DNA of 64,000 nt from Croceicoccus gelatinilyticus (GTDB lineage Bacteria > Pseudomonadota > Alphaproteobacteria > Sphingomonadales > Sphingomonadaceae), in contig NZ_JAHCBF010000001.1 in assembly GCF_018398395.1 (NCBI RefSeq), positions 496,001 to 560,000 of the forward strand, given 5' to 3'. Made by a program: the position numbers and the translations under genes. Shown here piece after piece: positions 10,123-21,900 of this stretch; within the stretch, counting starts at the first letter, position 1, and every line of letters begins with the position of its first letter. The notes beneath the pieces are model-generated. The model was not told the origin of the DNA, made no database searches, and worked only from the letters and a program-made list of their open reading frames with translations.

Positions 10123-10424
10123 TCGGTATCGAACACTATGTCGTCGTCAGCTCGATCCTCTTCGTGCTGGGTGTGCTGGGCATCTTCCTCAACCGCAAGA
10201 ACGTCATCGTCATCCTGATGGCGATCGAACTGATCCTGCTGTCGGTGAACATCAACCTCGTCGCGTTCAGCGCCTTCCTCGGCGATCTCGTCGGACAGGT
10301 CTTCGCGATGTTCGTCCTGACCGTCGCAGCCGGCGAGGCCGCTATCGGGCTTGCCATTCTCGTCATCTACTTCCGTGGCCGCGGTACTATCGCGGTTGAC
10401 GACATCCATCGCATGAGGGGCTGA
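10119..10424 (+). CDS. nuoK: NADH-quinone oxidoreductase subunit K
   Basis: Smallest antiporter-like membrane subunit of complex I (ND4L/MrpC-like), 101 residues and three helices. It has the two buried membrane glutamates typical of NuoK: one in [14 protein letters not shown] and one in [14 protein letters not shown]. The start is GTG 10119, overlapping the nuoJ stop. The family length fits exactly. Confidence 0.96.
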   Translation: MIGIEHYVVVSSILFVLGVLGIFLNRKNVIVILMAIELILLSVNINLVAFSAFLGDLVGQVFAMFVLTVAAGEAAIGLAILVIYFRGRGTIAVDDIHRMRG

Positions 10425-10429
10425 TCCAA

Positions 10430-12418
10430 GTGATCGAGATCATCGTCTTCGCGCCCCTTCTGGCGGCCATCATTGCCGGTCTAGGCAATCGCATGATCGG
10501 CAATATGCCGGCCAAGATCGTGACGACCGGCGCGCTCTTCCTTTCCTGCGCGCTGTCGTGGCCGATCTTCCTCGGCTTCATGACGGGCTCGGAAACGGCG
10601 TATGTCGACCCGGTGCTCAAGTGGGTGCAGTCGGGCGGCATGAACTTCGACTGGTCGCTGCGCGTCGATACACTGACCGCCGTCATGCTCGTCGTCATCA
10701 CCAGCGTCTCGGCGCTCGTCCACCTCTATTCGTGGGGCTACATGGACGAGGATCCGGACCAGCCGCGCTTCTTCGCCTACCTCTCGCTGTTCACTTTCGC
10801 GATGCTCATGCTCGTGACGGCGGACAACCTCGTCCAGATGTTCTTCGGTTGGGAAGGCGTGGGCCTTGCCTCGTACCTGCTGATCGGTTTCTGGTTCAAG
10901 AAGCCCAGCGCAAGCGCCGCCGCGATCAAGGCCTTCGTGGTCAATCGCGTGGGCGACCTCGGCTTCATGATGGGCATCTTCGGCGTGTTTCTCGTGTTCG
11001 GCACGACCTCGATCCCCGAAATCCTCGACCGCGCGCCCGAAATGGCGGGCAGCACGATCGGCTTCCTCGGCATGCGCGTCGATACAATGACCGTCCTGTG
11101 CCTGCTGCTGTTTGTCGGAGCCATGGGCAAGTCGGCGCAGCTTGGCCTACACACCTGGCTGCCCGACGCGATGGAAGGCCCGACCCCGGTTTCGGCGCTG
11201 ATCCACGCGGCGACGATGGTTACCGCGGGCGTCTTCATGGTCTGCCGCCTCTCGCCCCTGTTCGAGACCAGCCAGACCGCGCTAACGTTCGTCACCTTCA
11301 TCGGTGCCGCAACCTGCTTCTTTGCCGCCACGATCGGCACGACGCAGACCGACATCAAGCGCGTGATCGCCTATTCGACCTGCTCGCAGCTGGGCTACAT
11401 GTTCTTTGCAGCAGGCGTCGGCGCCTATGGCGCTGCGATGTTCCACCTGTTTACGCACGCCTTCTTCAAGGCGCTGCTGTTCCTCGGTGCCGGTTCGGTC
11501 ATCCACGCGATGCACCACGAACAGGACATGCGTTACTATGGCGGCCTGCGTAAGCAGATCCCGATCACCTTCTGGGCGATGATGGCCGGTACACTGGCGA
11601 TCACCGGCGTTGGTATCTGGTTCCTGCATGTCGGGTTCGCGGGCTTCTACTCAAAGGACGCCATCCTCGAGAGCGCGTTTGCCAGTGGCAGCGAGATGGG
11701 GCAGTTCGCCTTCTTCATGGGCATCGTCGCTGCGCTGCTGACCAGCTTCTATTCTTGGCGCCTGATGTTCCTCACTTTCTGGGGCAAGCCGCGCTGGATC
11801 GAGAGCGAGCACATCCAGCACTCGGTCCACAAGACGCCGGAAGAAGCGGGCGAGGACACGACGGGCGGCTATCATCCGCATGAAAGCCCGTGGGTCATGC
11901 TGACCCCGCTGGTTGTCCTGTCGCTCGGCGCAGTCTTTGCCGGCGCGATCTGGAGCCACTCGTTCCTCGACAGCGCGGAATTCTGGAACGGCTCGATCTT
12001 CTATAACGAGCATCTGATCCACGCGATGCACAACGTGCCCGCATGGGTGAAGATCGCTCCGGGCGCCGTCATGCTGATCGGCCTTGCCATCGCATGGAAC
12101 AACTACATCCGTGATCCGGGCGCTCCGGCCCGTTTCGTGGGCATGTTCGGCGGGATCTACACGTTCCTCAAGAACAAGTGGTACTTTGACGAGCTCTACA
12201 ACGTGATCTTCGTGAAGCCTGCCTTCTGGCTGGGCCGCAAGTTCTGGAAGTGGGGCGATGTCGGCACGATCGACCGGTTCGGCCCCGATGGCGCCGCATG
12301 GGTCGTCGCTCAGGGGTCTCGCTACGCGCAGAAAGTGCAGACCGGTTATCTCTACAGCTACGCGCTGGTCATGCTGCTCGGGCTTCTTGCCGCGATCAGC
12401 TGGATCATGGTTCGATAA
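10430..12418 (+). CDS. nuoL: NADH-quinone oxidoreductase subunit L
   Basis: Distal antiporter-like subunit of complex I (ND5), 662 residues, many membrane helices plus the long lateral C-terminal helix. Family stretches: [56 protein letters not shown] (proton-channel Lys/Glu region), and [35 protein letters not shown] start at 10430, five bases after nuoK. Confidence 0.97.
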   Translation: MIEIIVFAPLLAAIIAGLGNRMIGNMPAKIVTTGALFLSCALSWPIFLGFMTGSETAYVDPVLKWVQSGGMNFDWSLRVDTLTAVMLVVITSVSALVHLYSWGYMDEDPDQPRFFAYLSLFTFAMLMLVTADNLVQMFFGWEGVGLASYLLIGFWFKKPSASAAAIKAFVVNRVGDLGFMMGIFGVFLVFGTTSIPEILDRAPEMAGSTIGFLGMRVDTMTVLCLLLFVGAMGKSAQLGLHTWLPDAMEGPTPVSALIHAATMVTAGVFMVCRLSPLFETSQTALTFVTFIGAATCFFAATIGTTQTDIKRVIAYSTCSQLGYMFFAAGVGAYGAAMFHLFTHAFFKALLFLGAGSVIHAMHHEQDMRYYGGLRKQIPITFWAMMAGTLAITGVGIWFLHVGFAGFYSKDAILESAFASGSEMGQFAFFMGIVAALLTSFYSWRLMFLTFWGKPRWIESEHIQHSVHKTPEEAGEDTTGGYHPHESPWVMLTPLVVLSLGAVFAGAIWSHSFLDSAEFWNGSIFYNEHLIHAMHNVPAWVKIAPGAVMLIGLAIAWNNYIRDPGAPARFVGMFGGIYTFLKNKWYFDELYNVIFVKPAFWLGRKFWKWGDVGTIDRFGPDGAAWVVAQGSRYAQKVQTGYLYSYALVMLLGLLAAISWIMVR

Positions 12419-12439
12419 GGGCGGGGCAGGTTTAAAGAC

Positions 12440-13987
12440 ATGGACGGCTTTCCGATCCTTTCGCTGATGCTGCTGGTACCGCTGGTCGGTGCTGCCATCT
12501 GTTTCTTCGTCCCGGCCCAGACGGCGCGCATGGTCGCGCTCGTCGCGACGCTGGTCGATCTGGCGCTGGGCGTGGTCCTGTGGGCCAGCTTCGACATCGG
12601 CGGCGCGCAGTGGCAGTTCGTCGAGCGGGCAGAGCTTTTCGCTGGCTTCTCCTACGCGCTGGGCATCGACGGCATCGCGCTGATGCTGATCATGCTGTCG
12701 GTCTTCCTGATGCCGATCTGTATCGGGGCGAGCTGGAATTCGGTGACCAAGCGCGTCGGCGAATACATGGCCGCCTTCCTGATGATGGAAACGCTGATGA
12801 TCGGCGTGTTCGCAGCGCAGGACCTGTTCCTATTCTACATCTTCTTCGAAGCAGGCCTGATCCCGATGTACCTGATCATCGGCATATGGGGCGGCGACAA
12901 CCGCATCTACGCTTCGTACAAGTTCTTCCTCTACACGCTGATCGGCTCGGTCCTGATGCTGATCGCGATGTTCTGGATGGTCCGCGAAGCGGGCACGACC
13001 GACATTCCGACGCTGATGGCAACCGACTTCCCGGCGGGGGCGCAGAACTGGCTCTGGCTGGCATTCTTCGCCAGCTTTGCGGTGAAGATGCCGATGTGGC
13101 CGGTCCACACCTGGCTGCCCGACGCGCACGTTCAGGCACCGACCGCCGGTTCGGTCATCCTGGCTGGCGTCCTGCTGAAGATGGGTGGCTACGGCTTCAT
13201 CCGTTTCAGCCTGCCGATGTTCCCGGAGGCCTCGGCGAATCTTGCGTGGGTCGTTTTCACGATGTCGATGATCGCGGTGGTCTACACCTCGCTCGTCGCG
13301 CTGGTTCAGCACGACATGAAGAAGCTGATCGCCTATTCGTCAGTCGCCCACATGGCGATCGTGTGCATGGCACTGTTCAGCTTCAACGTGCAGGGCCTTG
13401 AAGGCTCGATGATCGTGATGCTGAGCCACGGGCTCGTCTCGGGCGCGCTGTTCCTTGCTGTCGGCGTGATCTACGATCGTCTGCACACCCGCGAGATCGA
13501 CCGTTACGGCGGCCTTGCAATCAACATGCCGAAGTATTCGCTCTTCTTCCTGCTGTTCACGATGGCCTCGATCGGCCTTCCGGGCACCAGCGGTTTCGTT
13601 GGCGAATTCCTGTCGCTTGCGGGCGTCTACCAGATCTCCAGCTGGGTCGCGCTGATCGGCACGACCGGCATTATCCTTGGCGCTGCCTACATGCTCTACC
13701 TCTACCGCCGCGTGGCCTTTGGCGATCAGAAGAACGCTGACGCCGCTGCTATGCCCGATCTCGACAAGCGCGAATGGGCGATGATGCTTCCGCTTGCAGC
13801 CGCGGTGTTGTGGATGGGCGTCTATCCCGAAAGCTTCCTTGCGCCGATGCGCGCCGACATCGAATGGCTGGACCAGCGGCTTGCCGCTGCGGCACCGGCC
13901 GGTGACGCGCACTTGTCCGAACCCAATCCGGAGGCTGTTGCCGAGCATCACGGCGAAGAAGCCGCTGCGGAAGGAGGGTCGTACTGA
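12440..13987 (+). CDS. nuoM: NADH-quinone oxidoreductase subunit M
   Basis: Antiporter-like membrane subunit of complex I (ND4), 515 residues. Family stretches: FFEAGLIPMYLIIGIWGG, KMPMWPVHTWLPDAHVQAPTAGSVILAGVLLKMGGYGF and HDMKKLIAYSSVAHM. The final 40 residues after the last helix are a soluble, Ala/Glu/His-containing tail. The TGA overlaps the nuoN ATG (TGATG). Confidence 0.97.
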   Translation: MDGFPILSLMLLVPLVGAAICFFVPAQTARMVALVATLVDLALGVVLWASFDIGGAQWQFVERAELFAGFSYALGIDGIALMLIMLSVFLMPICIGASWNSVTKRVGEYMAAFLMMETLMIGVFAAQDLFLFYIFFEAGLIPMYLIIGIWGGDNRIYASYKFFLYTLIGSVLMLIAMFWMVREAGTTDIPTLMATDFPAGAQNWLWLAFFASFAVKMPMWPVHTWLPDAHVQAPTAGSVILAGVLLKMGGYGFIRFSLPMFPEASANLAWVVFTMSMIAVVYTSLVALVQHDMKKLIAYSSVAHMAIVCMALFSFNVQGLEGSMIVMLSHGLVSGALFLAVGVIYDRLHTREIDRYGGLAINMPKYSLFFLLFTMASIGLPGTSGFVGEFLSLAGVYQISSWVALIGTTGIILGAAYMLYLYRRVAFGDQKNADAAAMPDLDKREWAMMLPLAAAVLWMGVYPESFLAPMRADIEWLDQRLAAAAPAGDAHLSEPNPEAVAEHHGEEAAAEGGSY

Positions 13988-15468
13988 TGACCGATTTCTC
14001 CCAGTCGCTGGCGCTGATCGCCGCCGAGGAACTGCTGACCGTCGTCGGCCTCGTCCTGCTGCTTTGCGCGGCATGGATGGGCGACAAGGCATCGCGCCTG
14101 ATCTCGATCGTTGCGGTTGCCGCACTGGTCGCTTGCGCCTTCATCGCCGCTCCCGCGCTGTGCGGCGGCCTGATGGGCCCGGAACGCGTGGCGTTCTCGG
14201 GCCAGTACACGGCTGACGCCTTCTCGGCCTTTGCCAAGCTGCTCATCTATGCCTCGGGCATTGCCTCGCTGATCGTTGCGCCGCGCTTCTTTGGCCGTGT
14301 CGGTGCGATGCGGGCCGAGTACCCGATCCTCGTCCTGTTCGCCGTCCTCGGCATGAACATGATGGTTTCGGCGACCGACTTCCTGTCGCTTTATATCGGC
14401 CTCGAACTGAACAGTCTTGCCGCATACGTGCTCGCCTCGTTCCTGCGTACGGACGAACGGTCTGCCGAAGCGGGTCTCAAGTACTTCGTGCTGGGCGCGC
14501 TGGCATCGGGTATCATCCTGTTCGGCATGAGCCTGACTTACGGCTTCACCGGCTCGACCAACTTCGCCGCCGTCGCGCTGGCGATGGACGGGACGCTGGC
14601 CACAGGCGCTCTCGTCGGCCTGATCTTCGTGCTCGCAGGTCTGGCCTTCAAGATCAGCGCCGTGCCGTTCCACATGTGGACGCCCGACGTTTACGAGGGC
14701 GCGCCGACGCCGGTGACGACCTTCTTCGCCACCGCGCCCAAGGTTGCCGCTCTCGCGCTTACCATGCGCGTTGCGCTGGGTGCTTTTGGCACGCAGGTCG
14801 ATGCGTGGCAGCAGATCGTTATCTTCGTTTCGCTGGCCTCGATCGTAGTCGGTGCGCTGGGGGCGATCGGCCAGTCGAACATCAAGCGCCTGCTTGCCTA
14901 TTCGTCGATCAACAACGTCGGCTTCCTGCTGATCGGCCTTGCCGCCGCCACGCAGGAAGGTGCGTCGGCCATGCTCGTCTATCTCGCGATCTACGTCGCG
15001 ATGAGCGTTGCGGGCTTCGTCGTCGTGCTCATGCTGCGTGATGCCGAAGGGCGTCCGGTTGAGGCGATCGCCGACATGGCTGGCCTCTCGCGCACGCGTC
15101 CGGCACTGGCTTGGGCACTGGCCGCGGTCATGTTCAGCCTTGCCGGCATTCCGCCGCTGTTCGGCTTCTGGGGCAAGTTCGTGGTCTTCCAGGCCGCAGT
15201 GAACGCCGACCTCGTCGCGCTGGCGGCGATCGGTATCGCGGCCTCGGTCATCGGCGCGTTCTACTACCTCAAGGTCGTGAAGATTGTGTTCTTCGATGAA
15301 CCGGCGAATGTGGTGGCAGAGGGCAGCGAAAGCGGCGTCGACGCGCTTGCGCACAAGGTCGTCCTGCTGATCGCTAGCCTGTTCATCTCGCCGCTTGGCT
15401 ACCTTCTCACGCCCTGGCTGGGCGACCTTGCCGACAAGGCAGCGGCCGCCCTCTACTTCGTAGGCTAA
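13987..15468 (+). CDS. nuoN: NADH-quinone oxidoreductase subunit N
   Basis: Antiporter-like membrane subunit of complex I (ND2), 493 residues, last gene of the nuo set. Family stretches: DFLSLYIGLELNSLAAYVLASF, KISAVPFHMWTPDVYEGAPTPVTTFFATAPKVAA and SLAGIPPLFGFWGKFVVF. Only 12 bases separate it from birA, so transcription may continue. Confidence 0.97.
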   Translation: MTDFSQSLALIAAEELLTVVGLVLLLCAAWMGDKASRLISIVAVAALVACAFIAAPALCGGLMGPERVAFSGQYTADAFSAFAKLLIYASGIASLIVAPRFFGRVGAMRAEYPILVLFAVLGMNMMVSATDFLSLYIGLELNSLAAYVLASFLRTDERSAEAGLKYFVLGALASGIILFGMSLTYGFTGSTNFAAVALAMDGTLATGALVGLIFVLAGLAFKISAVPFHMWTPDVYEGAPTPVTTFFATAPKVAALALTMRVALGAFGTQVDAWQQIVIFVSLASIVVGALGAIGQSNIKRLLAYSSINNVGFLLIGLAAATQEGASAMLVYLAIYVAMSVAGFVVVLMLRDAEGRPVEAIADMAGLSRTRPALAWALAAVMFSLAGIPPLFGFWGKFVVFQAAVNADLVALAAIGIAASVIGAFYYLKVVKIVFFDEPANVVAEGSESGVDALAHKVVLLIASLFISPLGYLLTPWLGDLADKAAAALYFVG

Positions 15469-15480
15469 GGGGCGCGCCGC

Positions 15481-16221
15481 ATGACCAGCGGCCATCGCAT
15501 CGAAACGGTCGAGCAGATTGGCTCGACCAATGCGGAACTTCTCCGCCGCCTCGCTTCGTGTGAGACGGCGGAAGAAGGCGCATGGCTTGTCGCTGACCGG
15601 CAGGGCGAAGGCAGGGGCCGACTGGGCCGCGAATGGTCAGACGGCGCGGGCAATTTCATGGGCTCGACGCTCGTGCACTTGCGCAGTTCCGATCCTGCTC
15701 CGCAGACGCTCGCGCTTGTCGCAGGCGTCGCGCTCTACGAGGCGATCTCGAAATTCATCGGCAACGCACAGGGGCTCCTGCTCAAGTGGCCGAATGACGT
15801 CCTGCTTGACGGGGCGAAGCTGGCGGGCATCCTGCTTGAGCGTTCTGGCGATGCAGTCGTGATCGGGATCGGCGTGAACCTGTTGAAGGCGCCCGATCTG
15901 CCTGACCGCGCAACGGCGGCACTCGCCTCACGCGGGCTGTCCGTGGATCGCGACGACTTCGCCGGTGAACTCGCGCATTGCCTGGCTTCGGAACTGTCGT
16001 CGTGGCGCAAATCGGGCCTTGCCGAGACGATCTCACGCTGGACGATCCGCGGCCCGCACATCGGTGCGCCGCTACGCTATCTCGGTGTGACCGATACGAC
16101 CGAAGACGGCACTTTCGCCGGGATAGATCAGGACGGCGCGCTGATGATGCGCTTGGCCAACGGCACCATGCGTGTCATTCACGCGGGCGAAGTCTCACTG
16201 ATAGGCGAAGAGGGAGCCTGA
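15481..16221 (+). CDS. birA: Biotin--[acetyl-CoA-carboxylase] ligase (catalytic form without DNA-binding domain)
   Basis: Attaches biotin to the biotin carboxyl carrier protein via biotinyl-AMP. 246 residues: motifs are GSTNAELL (biotin site), the adenylate loop [19 protein letters not shown] (44-62), [21 protein letters not shown] and GIGVNL. E. coli BirA is about 320 residues because of an N-terminal helix-turn-helix; that part is missing here, so this enzyme should not act as a biotin repressor. It is sandwiched between nuoN and coaX on the same strand. Confidence 0.95.
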   Translation: MTSGHRIETVEQIGSTNAELLRRLASCETAEEGAWLVADRQGEGRGRLGREWSDGAGNFMGSTLVHLRSSDPAPQTLALVAGVALYEAISKFIGNAQGLLLKWPNDVLLDGAKLAGILLERSGDAVVIGIGVNLLKAPDLPDRATAALASRGLSVDRDDFAGELAHCLASELSSWRKSGLAETISRWTIRGPHIGAPLRYLGVTDTTEDGTFAGIDQDGALMMRLANGTMRVIHAGEVSLIGEEGA

Positions 16222-16222
16222 C

Positions 16223-17011
16223 ATGCTGCTGGCGTGCGACGTTGGAAACACGAACATCGTCTTCGCCCTCATGGAAGGTCGCGAAGTACGCACACGCTGG
16301 CGGATCGCCACCGATGCGCGCCGCACGGCCGACGAGTATGCCGTCTGGCTGATGCAGCTCTTCACCCTTGAAGGACTGACGTTCGAGGTTGTCGAGGAAG
16401 TCATCGTCTCGACCGTGGTCCCGCGCGCGCGGCACAATCTGCAGGTACTGGGCGAAAAATACTTCGGCAAAGCGCCGATCTTCGCGGGCGAAGGCGGGGC
16501 CGGTTGGGGTATTGCCATCGACGTGGACGAACCGGCGTCACTGGGCGCTGACCGTGCGGTAAACACGATCGCGGCGCATGACGGTCACCCCGAAGACCTT
16601 ATCGTTATCGATTTCGGAACGGCGACGACATTTGACGTGGTCGACTTCAACGGCGCCTACAAAGGCGGCATCATTGCGCCGGGCATCAACCTCTCACTCG
16701 ACGCTCTGGTAAGTGCCGCGGCCAAGTTGCCGCGCATCGCGATCGAGGCACCCACGGGCACCCAGACGCTGATCGGCCGCAATACCGAGGCGCAGATGCA
16801 TATCGGCGTCTTCTGGGGCTATATCTCGATGATTGAGGGGCTGGTCTCTCGCCTCAAGGCAGAGATCGGACGGCCTGCGAAGGTAATCGCAACAGGCGGG
16901 CTTGCGCTACTTTTCGACAAGCATACCGATGCCTTTGACCAGATCGACGTCGACCTCACACTAAAGGGACTGGCAATTCTCGCCGAAAAAGCCTCTACAC
17001 GCGGGCGATGA
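16223..17011 (+). CDS. coaX: Type III pantothenate kinase
   Basis: First step of coenzyme A synthesis: phosphorylates pantothenate. 262 residues with the actin-like (ASKHA) fold motifs: phosphate-binding [13 protein letters not shown] at the N-terminus, [12 protein letters not shown] and [13 protein letters not shown] in the middle. The start is the ATG at 16223, immediately after birA. It overlaps rnj by ATGA. CoaX is the feedback-insensitive type of pantothenate kinase. Confidence 0.95.
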   Translation: MLLACDVGNTNIVFALMEGREVRTRWRIATDARRTADEYAVWLMQLFTLEGLTFEVVEEVIVSTVVPRARHNLQVLGEKYFGKAPIFAGEGGAGWGIAIDVDEPASLGADRAVNTIAAHDGHPEDLIVIDFGTATTFDVVDFNGAYKGGIIAPGINLSLDALVSAAAKLPRIAIEAPTGTQTLIGRNTEAQMHIGVFWGYISMIEGLVSRLKAEIGRPAKVIATGGLALLFDKHTDAFDQIDVDLTLKGLAILAEKASTRGR

Positions 17012-18657
17012 CTCCAGAAAAAGAACTGCTTTTCCTCGCGCTCGGCGGGTCGGGCGAGATCGGCATGAACGTCAACCTCTACGGGGCGGACGGCAAATGG
17101 CTGATGGTCGACCTTGGCATGAGCTTTGCTGATCCCGGTTATCCGGGCGTGGACCTCGTCTTCGCCGACCTTGAATTCATCGAGGAACGCTCAGACGATC
17201 TGCTCGGAATTGTGCTTACCCATGCACATGAGGATCACATCGGCGCGGTTCCGTATTTTGCTGCCGACCTTGGCGTGCCGCTCTACGCGACACCGTTCAC
17301 CGCCGAACTCGTCCTGCGCAAGCTGGAAGAGGCGGATCTGACCGAAGCGGTCGAACTGCATGTCATCGATCACCTCGATGAATTTACGCCAGGCGGGGAG
17401 GGGCCTTTCAAGGTTCGCTACGTCCCGCTCGCCCACTCGATTGCCGAGGGTAACGCCGTGTTGATCGATACGCCTTACGGGCGGGTCTTCCACACTGGTG
17501 ACTGGAAGCTCGATGACGATCCGCAAATCGGTGAGCCTAGCACGCCCGAGGAGCTGAGCGAGATCGGCGACGGGGGTGTTCTCGCGCTCGTCTGCGATTC
17601 CACCAATGTCTTCAACCCGGAGCCTTCGGGTTCCGAAGGGGCGGTCAGGCTCGCTCTCGATACCGAGATTGCGCGGCACAGCGGCAAGCGGGTTCTGGTG
17701 ACCACGTTTGCCTCGAACGTCGCCCGACTTCAGACGCTGGGGCAGGTCGCCAAGGAAACCGGCCGCCAGCTTTGCGTTGCCGGCCGTTCGCTCGACCGCA
17801 TCATCGCTGTGGCCAAGGACAACGGCTACCTTCAGAACTTCCCCGAGACCGTCGATTTCGACACCGCCATGCGCCTGCCGCGCGGCGATGTCCTGATCAT
17901 CGCCACCGGCGGTCAGGGCGAACCGCGTGCCGCGCTGGCCCGTATCGCCTCGGAATCGCATCCGCTCGAACTCGACAAGGGCGACGTCGTTCTCTTTTCG
18001 AGCCGCCAGATTCCGGGTAACGAGCTACAGATCGGTCGCATCATGAACCAGCTGGCCGAGCGCGAGATCAAGATCGTGACCGACCGTCATGAACTGATCC
18101 ACGTTTCCGGCCATCCGGGGCGTCCCGAATTGGAAGCACTCTATTCGTGGCTGCGGCCTGAAGTGCTCGTGCCGGTGCACGGCGAAGTGCGTCACATGCG
18201 CGAGCAGGCCAAGGTCGGCGCAGAGGCGGGCATTCCATCGCGAGTGTTCCAGAAGAACGGCGACATCGTGCGCCTTGCGCCGGGCAAGCCGGGCAAGATC
18301 GGCGAGACACGCACCGGGCGCCTTGTGCTCGACGGCGACATCATCGTGCCCGCCGATGGCGAGACGATTGTCGAGCGTCGTCGCCTTTCGCATAATGGCC
18401 ATATCGTGGTGACCCTCCCGCCCGAAGTTTCGAAGGCTGACCCGATCATTCTACCTATCGGGTTGCCGTTGGACGAGGACGGGGCGGATTTCATTGCCGA
18501 GGCACAGGAAGACTTGTCCAAGGCCGTCAAACGGCTGAAGGGCGGACGCACGAAGGACCGCGATGCGGTTCATGAAGCAGTCCGGCTCGCTGTAAGGCGT
18601 GCGGCACGGCGCTGGTCGGGCAAGAACCCGCAAGTGACCGTGCAGGATTTCGACTAG
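17008..18657 (+). CDS. rnj: Ribonuclease J
   Basis: Metallo-beta-lactamase/beta-CASP ribonuclease with endo- and 5'-exonuclease activity in mRNA turnover and rRNA maturation. 549 residues, the usual length. Metal-binding residues are visible in [14 protein letters not shown] (His72, His74, Asp76, His77), followed by [11 protein letters not shown], a beta-CASP core with SRQIPGNE, and [11 protein letters not shown]. The C-terminal domain ends in a basic RNA-binding-like stretch ([31 protein letters not shown]). It overlaps coaX, as in many alphaproteobacteria. Confidence 0.96.
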   Translation: MTPEKELLFLALGGSGEIGMNVNLYGADGKWLMVDLGMSFADPGYPGVDLVFADLEFIEERSDDLLGIVLTHAHEDHIGAVPYFAADLGVPLYATPFTAELVLRKLEEADLTEAVELHVIDHLDEFTPGGEGPFKVRYVPLAHSIAEGNAVLIDTPYGRVFHTGDWKLDDDPQIGEPSTPEELSEIGDGGVLALVCDSTNVFNPEPSGSEGAVRLALDTEIARHSGKRVLVTTFASNVARLQTLGQVAKETGRQLCVAGRSLDRIIAVAKDNGYLQNFPETVDFDTAMRLPRGDVLIIATGGQGEPRAALARIASESHPLELDKGDVVLFSSRQIPGNELQIGRIMNQLAEREIKIVTDRHELIHVSGHPGRPELEALYSWLRPEVLVPVHGEVRHMREQAKVGAEAGIPSRVFQKNGDIVRLAPGKPGKIGETRTGRLVLDGDIIVPADGETIVERRRLSHNGHIVVTLPPEVSKADPIILPIGLPLDEDGADFIAEAQEDLSKAVKRLKGGRTKDRDAVHEAVRLAVRRAARRWSGKNPQVTVQDFD

Positions 18658-18668
18658 GAGTTTGAACG

Positions 18669-18983
18669 ATGCAGTGGACCTCGGTCCTTGCGATCTACCT
18701 GCTGTTCTGGGTGATGAGCGCGTTTATCGTCATGCCCTTCGGCATCCGAACGCACCGCGAGGCGGGTGAGGCACTGGTGCCCGGCCAGGCCGATTCCGCA
18801 CCCAGCAACTTTCGCCCCGGCCGCGTCGCCGTACGTGCGACGATCCTTGCGGCAATCCTATGCGCGCTGTTCTACGCCAATTACGTCAACGGCTGGATCA
18901 CTGTCGCCGATCTGAACTTCATCCACCCTCCGGAAGAGATCGTGGAAGAACAGATCTGGATGCGCGAAACCGCGAACGACTGA
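18669..18983 (+). CDS. DUF1467 family membrane protein
   Basis: 104-residue protein with two membrane helices (about 4-24 and 55-77). It contains VMPFGIRTHREAGEALVPGQADSAP, the characteristic loop of the DUF1467 family, which is common in alphaproteobacteria. The start at 18669 follows TAGGAGTTTGAACG. It lies 11 bases after rnj, so it is probably the last gene of that unit. It converges on the coiled-coil gene with only 10 bases between the stops. Function unknown. Confidence 0.88.
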   Translation: MQWTSVLAIYLLFWVMSAFIVMPFGIRTHREAGEALVPGQADSAPSNFRPGRVAVRATILAAILCALFYANYVNGWITVADLNFIHPPEEIVEEQIWMRETAND

Positions 18984-18993
18984 ATGCCCGCGC

Positions 18994-21900
18994 TTAGCGG
19001 CGCAGGCGTTCGATCGCCTGCGCCAGCGCGACGTAGAGCTTGCCCATATCCGACGACAGCACCGTCACCGCCAGCGAATTGCCTTCGCGGGTGGCGAGCA
19101 GGTTGCGCAGCATGGCCTCGAAGTCGTGGATGTAACGGTTCACGTGTTCGCGGAACTCTTCCTCGGCTTCGTAATGCTCGACGATGTGCTTGGCATCGCC
19201 GGAATCGATCAGGCGCACTGCGCGGCGGGTAAAGATGCCGCGCTCACCCTTCAGATAGGCCTGCCATGACGCCTCGCTGACTTCGGCAGACAGGACCTTG
19301 TCGATGTCGATCGCGGTCGAGTTGAGCGATTCGGTGATCTGCGAGACGCGGCGAGCGAAGTGATCGTCGATGTCTTCTTCGGCACGCTGGCGCGCAGCGA
19401 CGATGCGGGCTTCGAGGTGTCCGGTAATCTCGTCGACACGGCCAAGTTGTTCGCGCAGTTCGGCAGCGGCTTCGCGTGCGGCCTCGGTCGCCTTGCTGAC
19501 GGCGGTGTCGAGCCCTTCGAGCGCATCGCTGGTGCTTTCGCGCAGGGCTTCGGTGACGACGATGCCGCTTTCCTTGGCCAGCTTCTCCGCAATCGAGCGG
19601 ACGGCGTCGGACGAAGTGCCTTCGATGTTGGCAACGGCCTCGCGGCTAGCCTCGGCAAGACGCGCGATCGCGCCGTTGAGCGTGGCCTCGGCAGCGGTCG
19701 CCATGGCTTCGCTGTCCGCACGCGCCTGCGAAAGCGTTTCGCGCAAGTCGCCAAGCTGGGTCGCATGAGCCGAACCGCGTTCATGCAGGGTGTCATGCAG
19801 CCCCTCGATCTCGGCAAGGGCGGAGCGGGTAGTCTCGCGCGTCGTGTCGACGGCGCGGCCAAGATCTTCCCCACGTTCCCCGGCTTGGGCGAGCATGAGG
19901 CGCATGGCTTCGATCCGGCCCGTCACATCGTCGAGGCGGCCTTCGGCTTCCGATAGCGCGCCAGGCAGTGCCTCGCGCGTGTGACGCGAACTTGCCTCGA
20001 TCAGTTCGAGCAGGCGTACCGAACTGTCGGTCAGGCCGAGGATGGCGGTGTCCGTACCTGCCAGTGCCTCGCGGCTTGCAGTCAGCTTTTCCGAGAGAGT
20101 GTTGAGACCGTTGACGATGGCCTGCTCTGCCTCGCGGCCCTGTCCGGCTGCGGCATCCATGCGCGAGCCGTAGTCGCCAAGCTGGTCGGCAATACGCTGG
20201 GCGTGGCGGCCAAGCGCTTCGGTCGCTTCGAGATGGCGGGCGCGGCGGGCTTCGAACTCGTCGTCGAACTGGACCAGCAGGTCCTGCAACTTGCCCGAGA
20301 GATCGCGGCCCGCTTCCTCGTGCCGTTCGCGGCGTTCGGTAAGCTGGCGGTCGAGTTCGGCCAGTTCGTCGGCATAGCCTTCCGCCAGTTCGCGTGCCGC
20401 GTCGCGGCTGTGTGTACGGCGGCGGGCGATCTCGCTATCGAGCGCATCGAGCGCGGTGCGCAGGCATTCCGACATGAGCGACGCGGCTTCGCGTCCGCGT
20501 TCCTCGCGAATCTCGATCTCCCCGTCGAGCGAGGTGAGTGCGGTCGCAACGCCGGTCGTCATCGCGCGGCCAGCTTCCTCGCCGCGTTGCGCACGCTGCG
20601 CGATTTCTTCATCGAGCGATGCGAGGGTCGAAGTGATGCGGGCGGCCAGGGCATGGCTCTGCTGTTCGCCGCGTTCGCTACGGGCGTCGATCTGCGCATC
20701 GAGGCGGGCGAGGGCTTCGCCGATCTTTTCTGCCAGAATTCGGCTCGTTTCCTCACCCCGGGCAACGCGTTCCTGAATGCCGGTGTCGAGCTGAGCGAAT
20801 GTCGACGCCAGTTCCTCCACCAGTGCGCGGCTTGCTTGCGCGCCGCGGACACGGCGGGCCTCAATCTCGCTATCGAGCCCTGCGACAAGTGCGGAGAGAC
20901 GTTCGGCAATCCCGCGGTTGGCGTCTTCGCTCTTGGCGTAGCGCTCCTCGATCTCGGTATCGAGCGTTTCGCCCTGACGGCGCAGGTCACCGTTGAGGCG
21001 GCTGATTTCGGACGACAGGGCAGCAACGCGCGCACCTGCGGCGTCCAGCGCTTCTGCGGAATTGTTGTCGAGTTGCGTGAACAGCGCGCGAGCATCGCTC
21101 TCGATCACGGCGATACGGTCGCGCCAGCCGTCGATCGCGCCGGTCTCGCCGCTCTTCAGGCGTTCGCCAAGGTCATCGGCGTCGGTTTCCAGCGTCGAAA
21201 GGCGCTCGCGCAGCGACTTGAGGGCGAAACCCTCTGCCTCGGCCAGCTTTCCGCGCGTGCTTTCCAGCATACCTTCAAGATCGTCCGCCCGCTTGCGCAC
21301 GGCGGCGAGCGCGGCAATTTCCTGCTCGTCCATGCGTTCGCGAAGGGCCGCACCCTCGGCGTCGAGCGCTTCGAAGCGGTCCTTGGCGATCTGGCCGAGT
21401 TGTTCGGCGCAGCGATTGAATTCGCCCAGAACGTCGTTCACGCGTTCGCGCATCGCGTCGACCTTGAGCGTGCTGGCCTCGCCCGCCTCTCCGATCTTGC
21501 CAAAGCCTTCGGACAGACGCTCAAGCTGCGCACTCGCGCCCTGTCCGGCCTGTCCGATGTTGTTGGTGAGGTCGCGGGTTGCGTTGGTCACGACGGGAAG
21601 CTGACCGCGCAGCTTCTCCATGTTTTCCAGCGCAGCGGTGCTGACGGTCTGCAAACGGTCGACGCGTTCGGAATTGTCCGAAATCAGCGCCTCTAGCTTG
21701 TTCGCGCTTTCGCCAAGGCGTTCGCTGGCGATACGGCCAAGCGCCTCGAGGTCGCGGCCCTGTGCAATGATGAACTCGCGCGCGATGCTCAGTTCCGAGT
21801 TTACGTGGCCGAGCCGATCTTCAAGCGCGGCGGATTCGGCGCGAAGGCTGGCGGCGGCGTCGGCAAAGCGTCCGGCCTCGACCCGGCTGTGGCGCATGGC

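Noticed and set aside
19981-21696. 571-codon plus-strand frame opposite the coiled-coil gene
   Set aside because: The minus strand gives a coherent repeat protein with exact 29-residue period; the plus-strand frame only reflects its repetitive codons.
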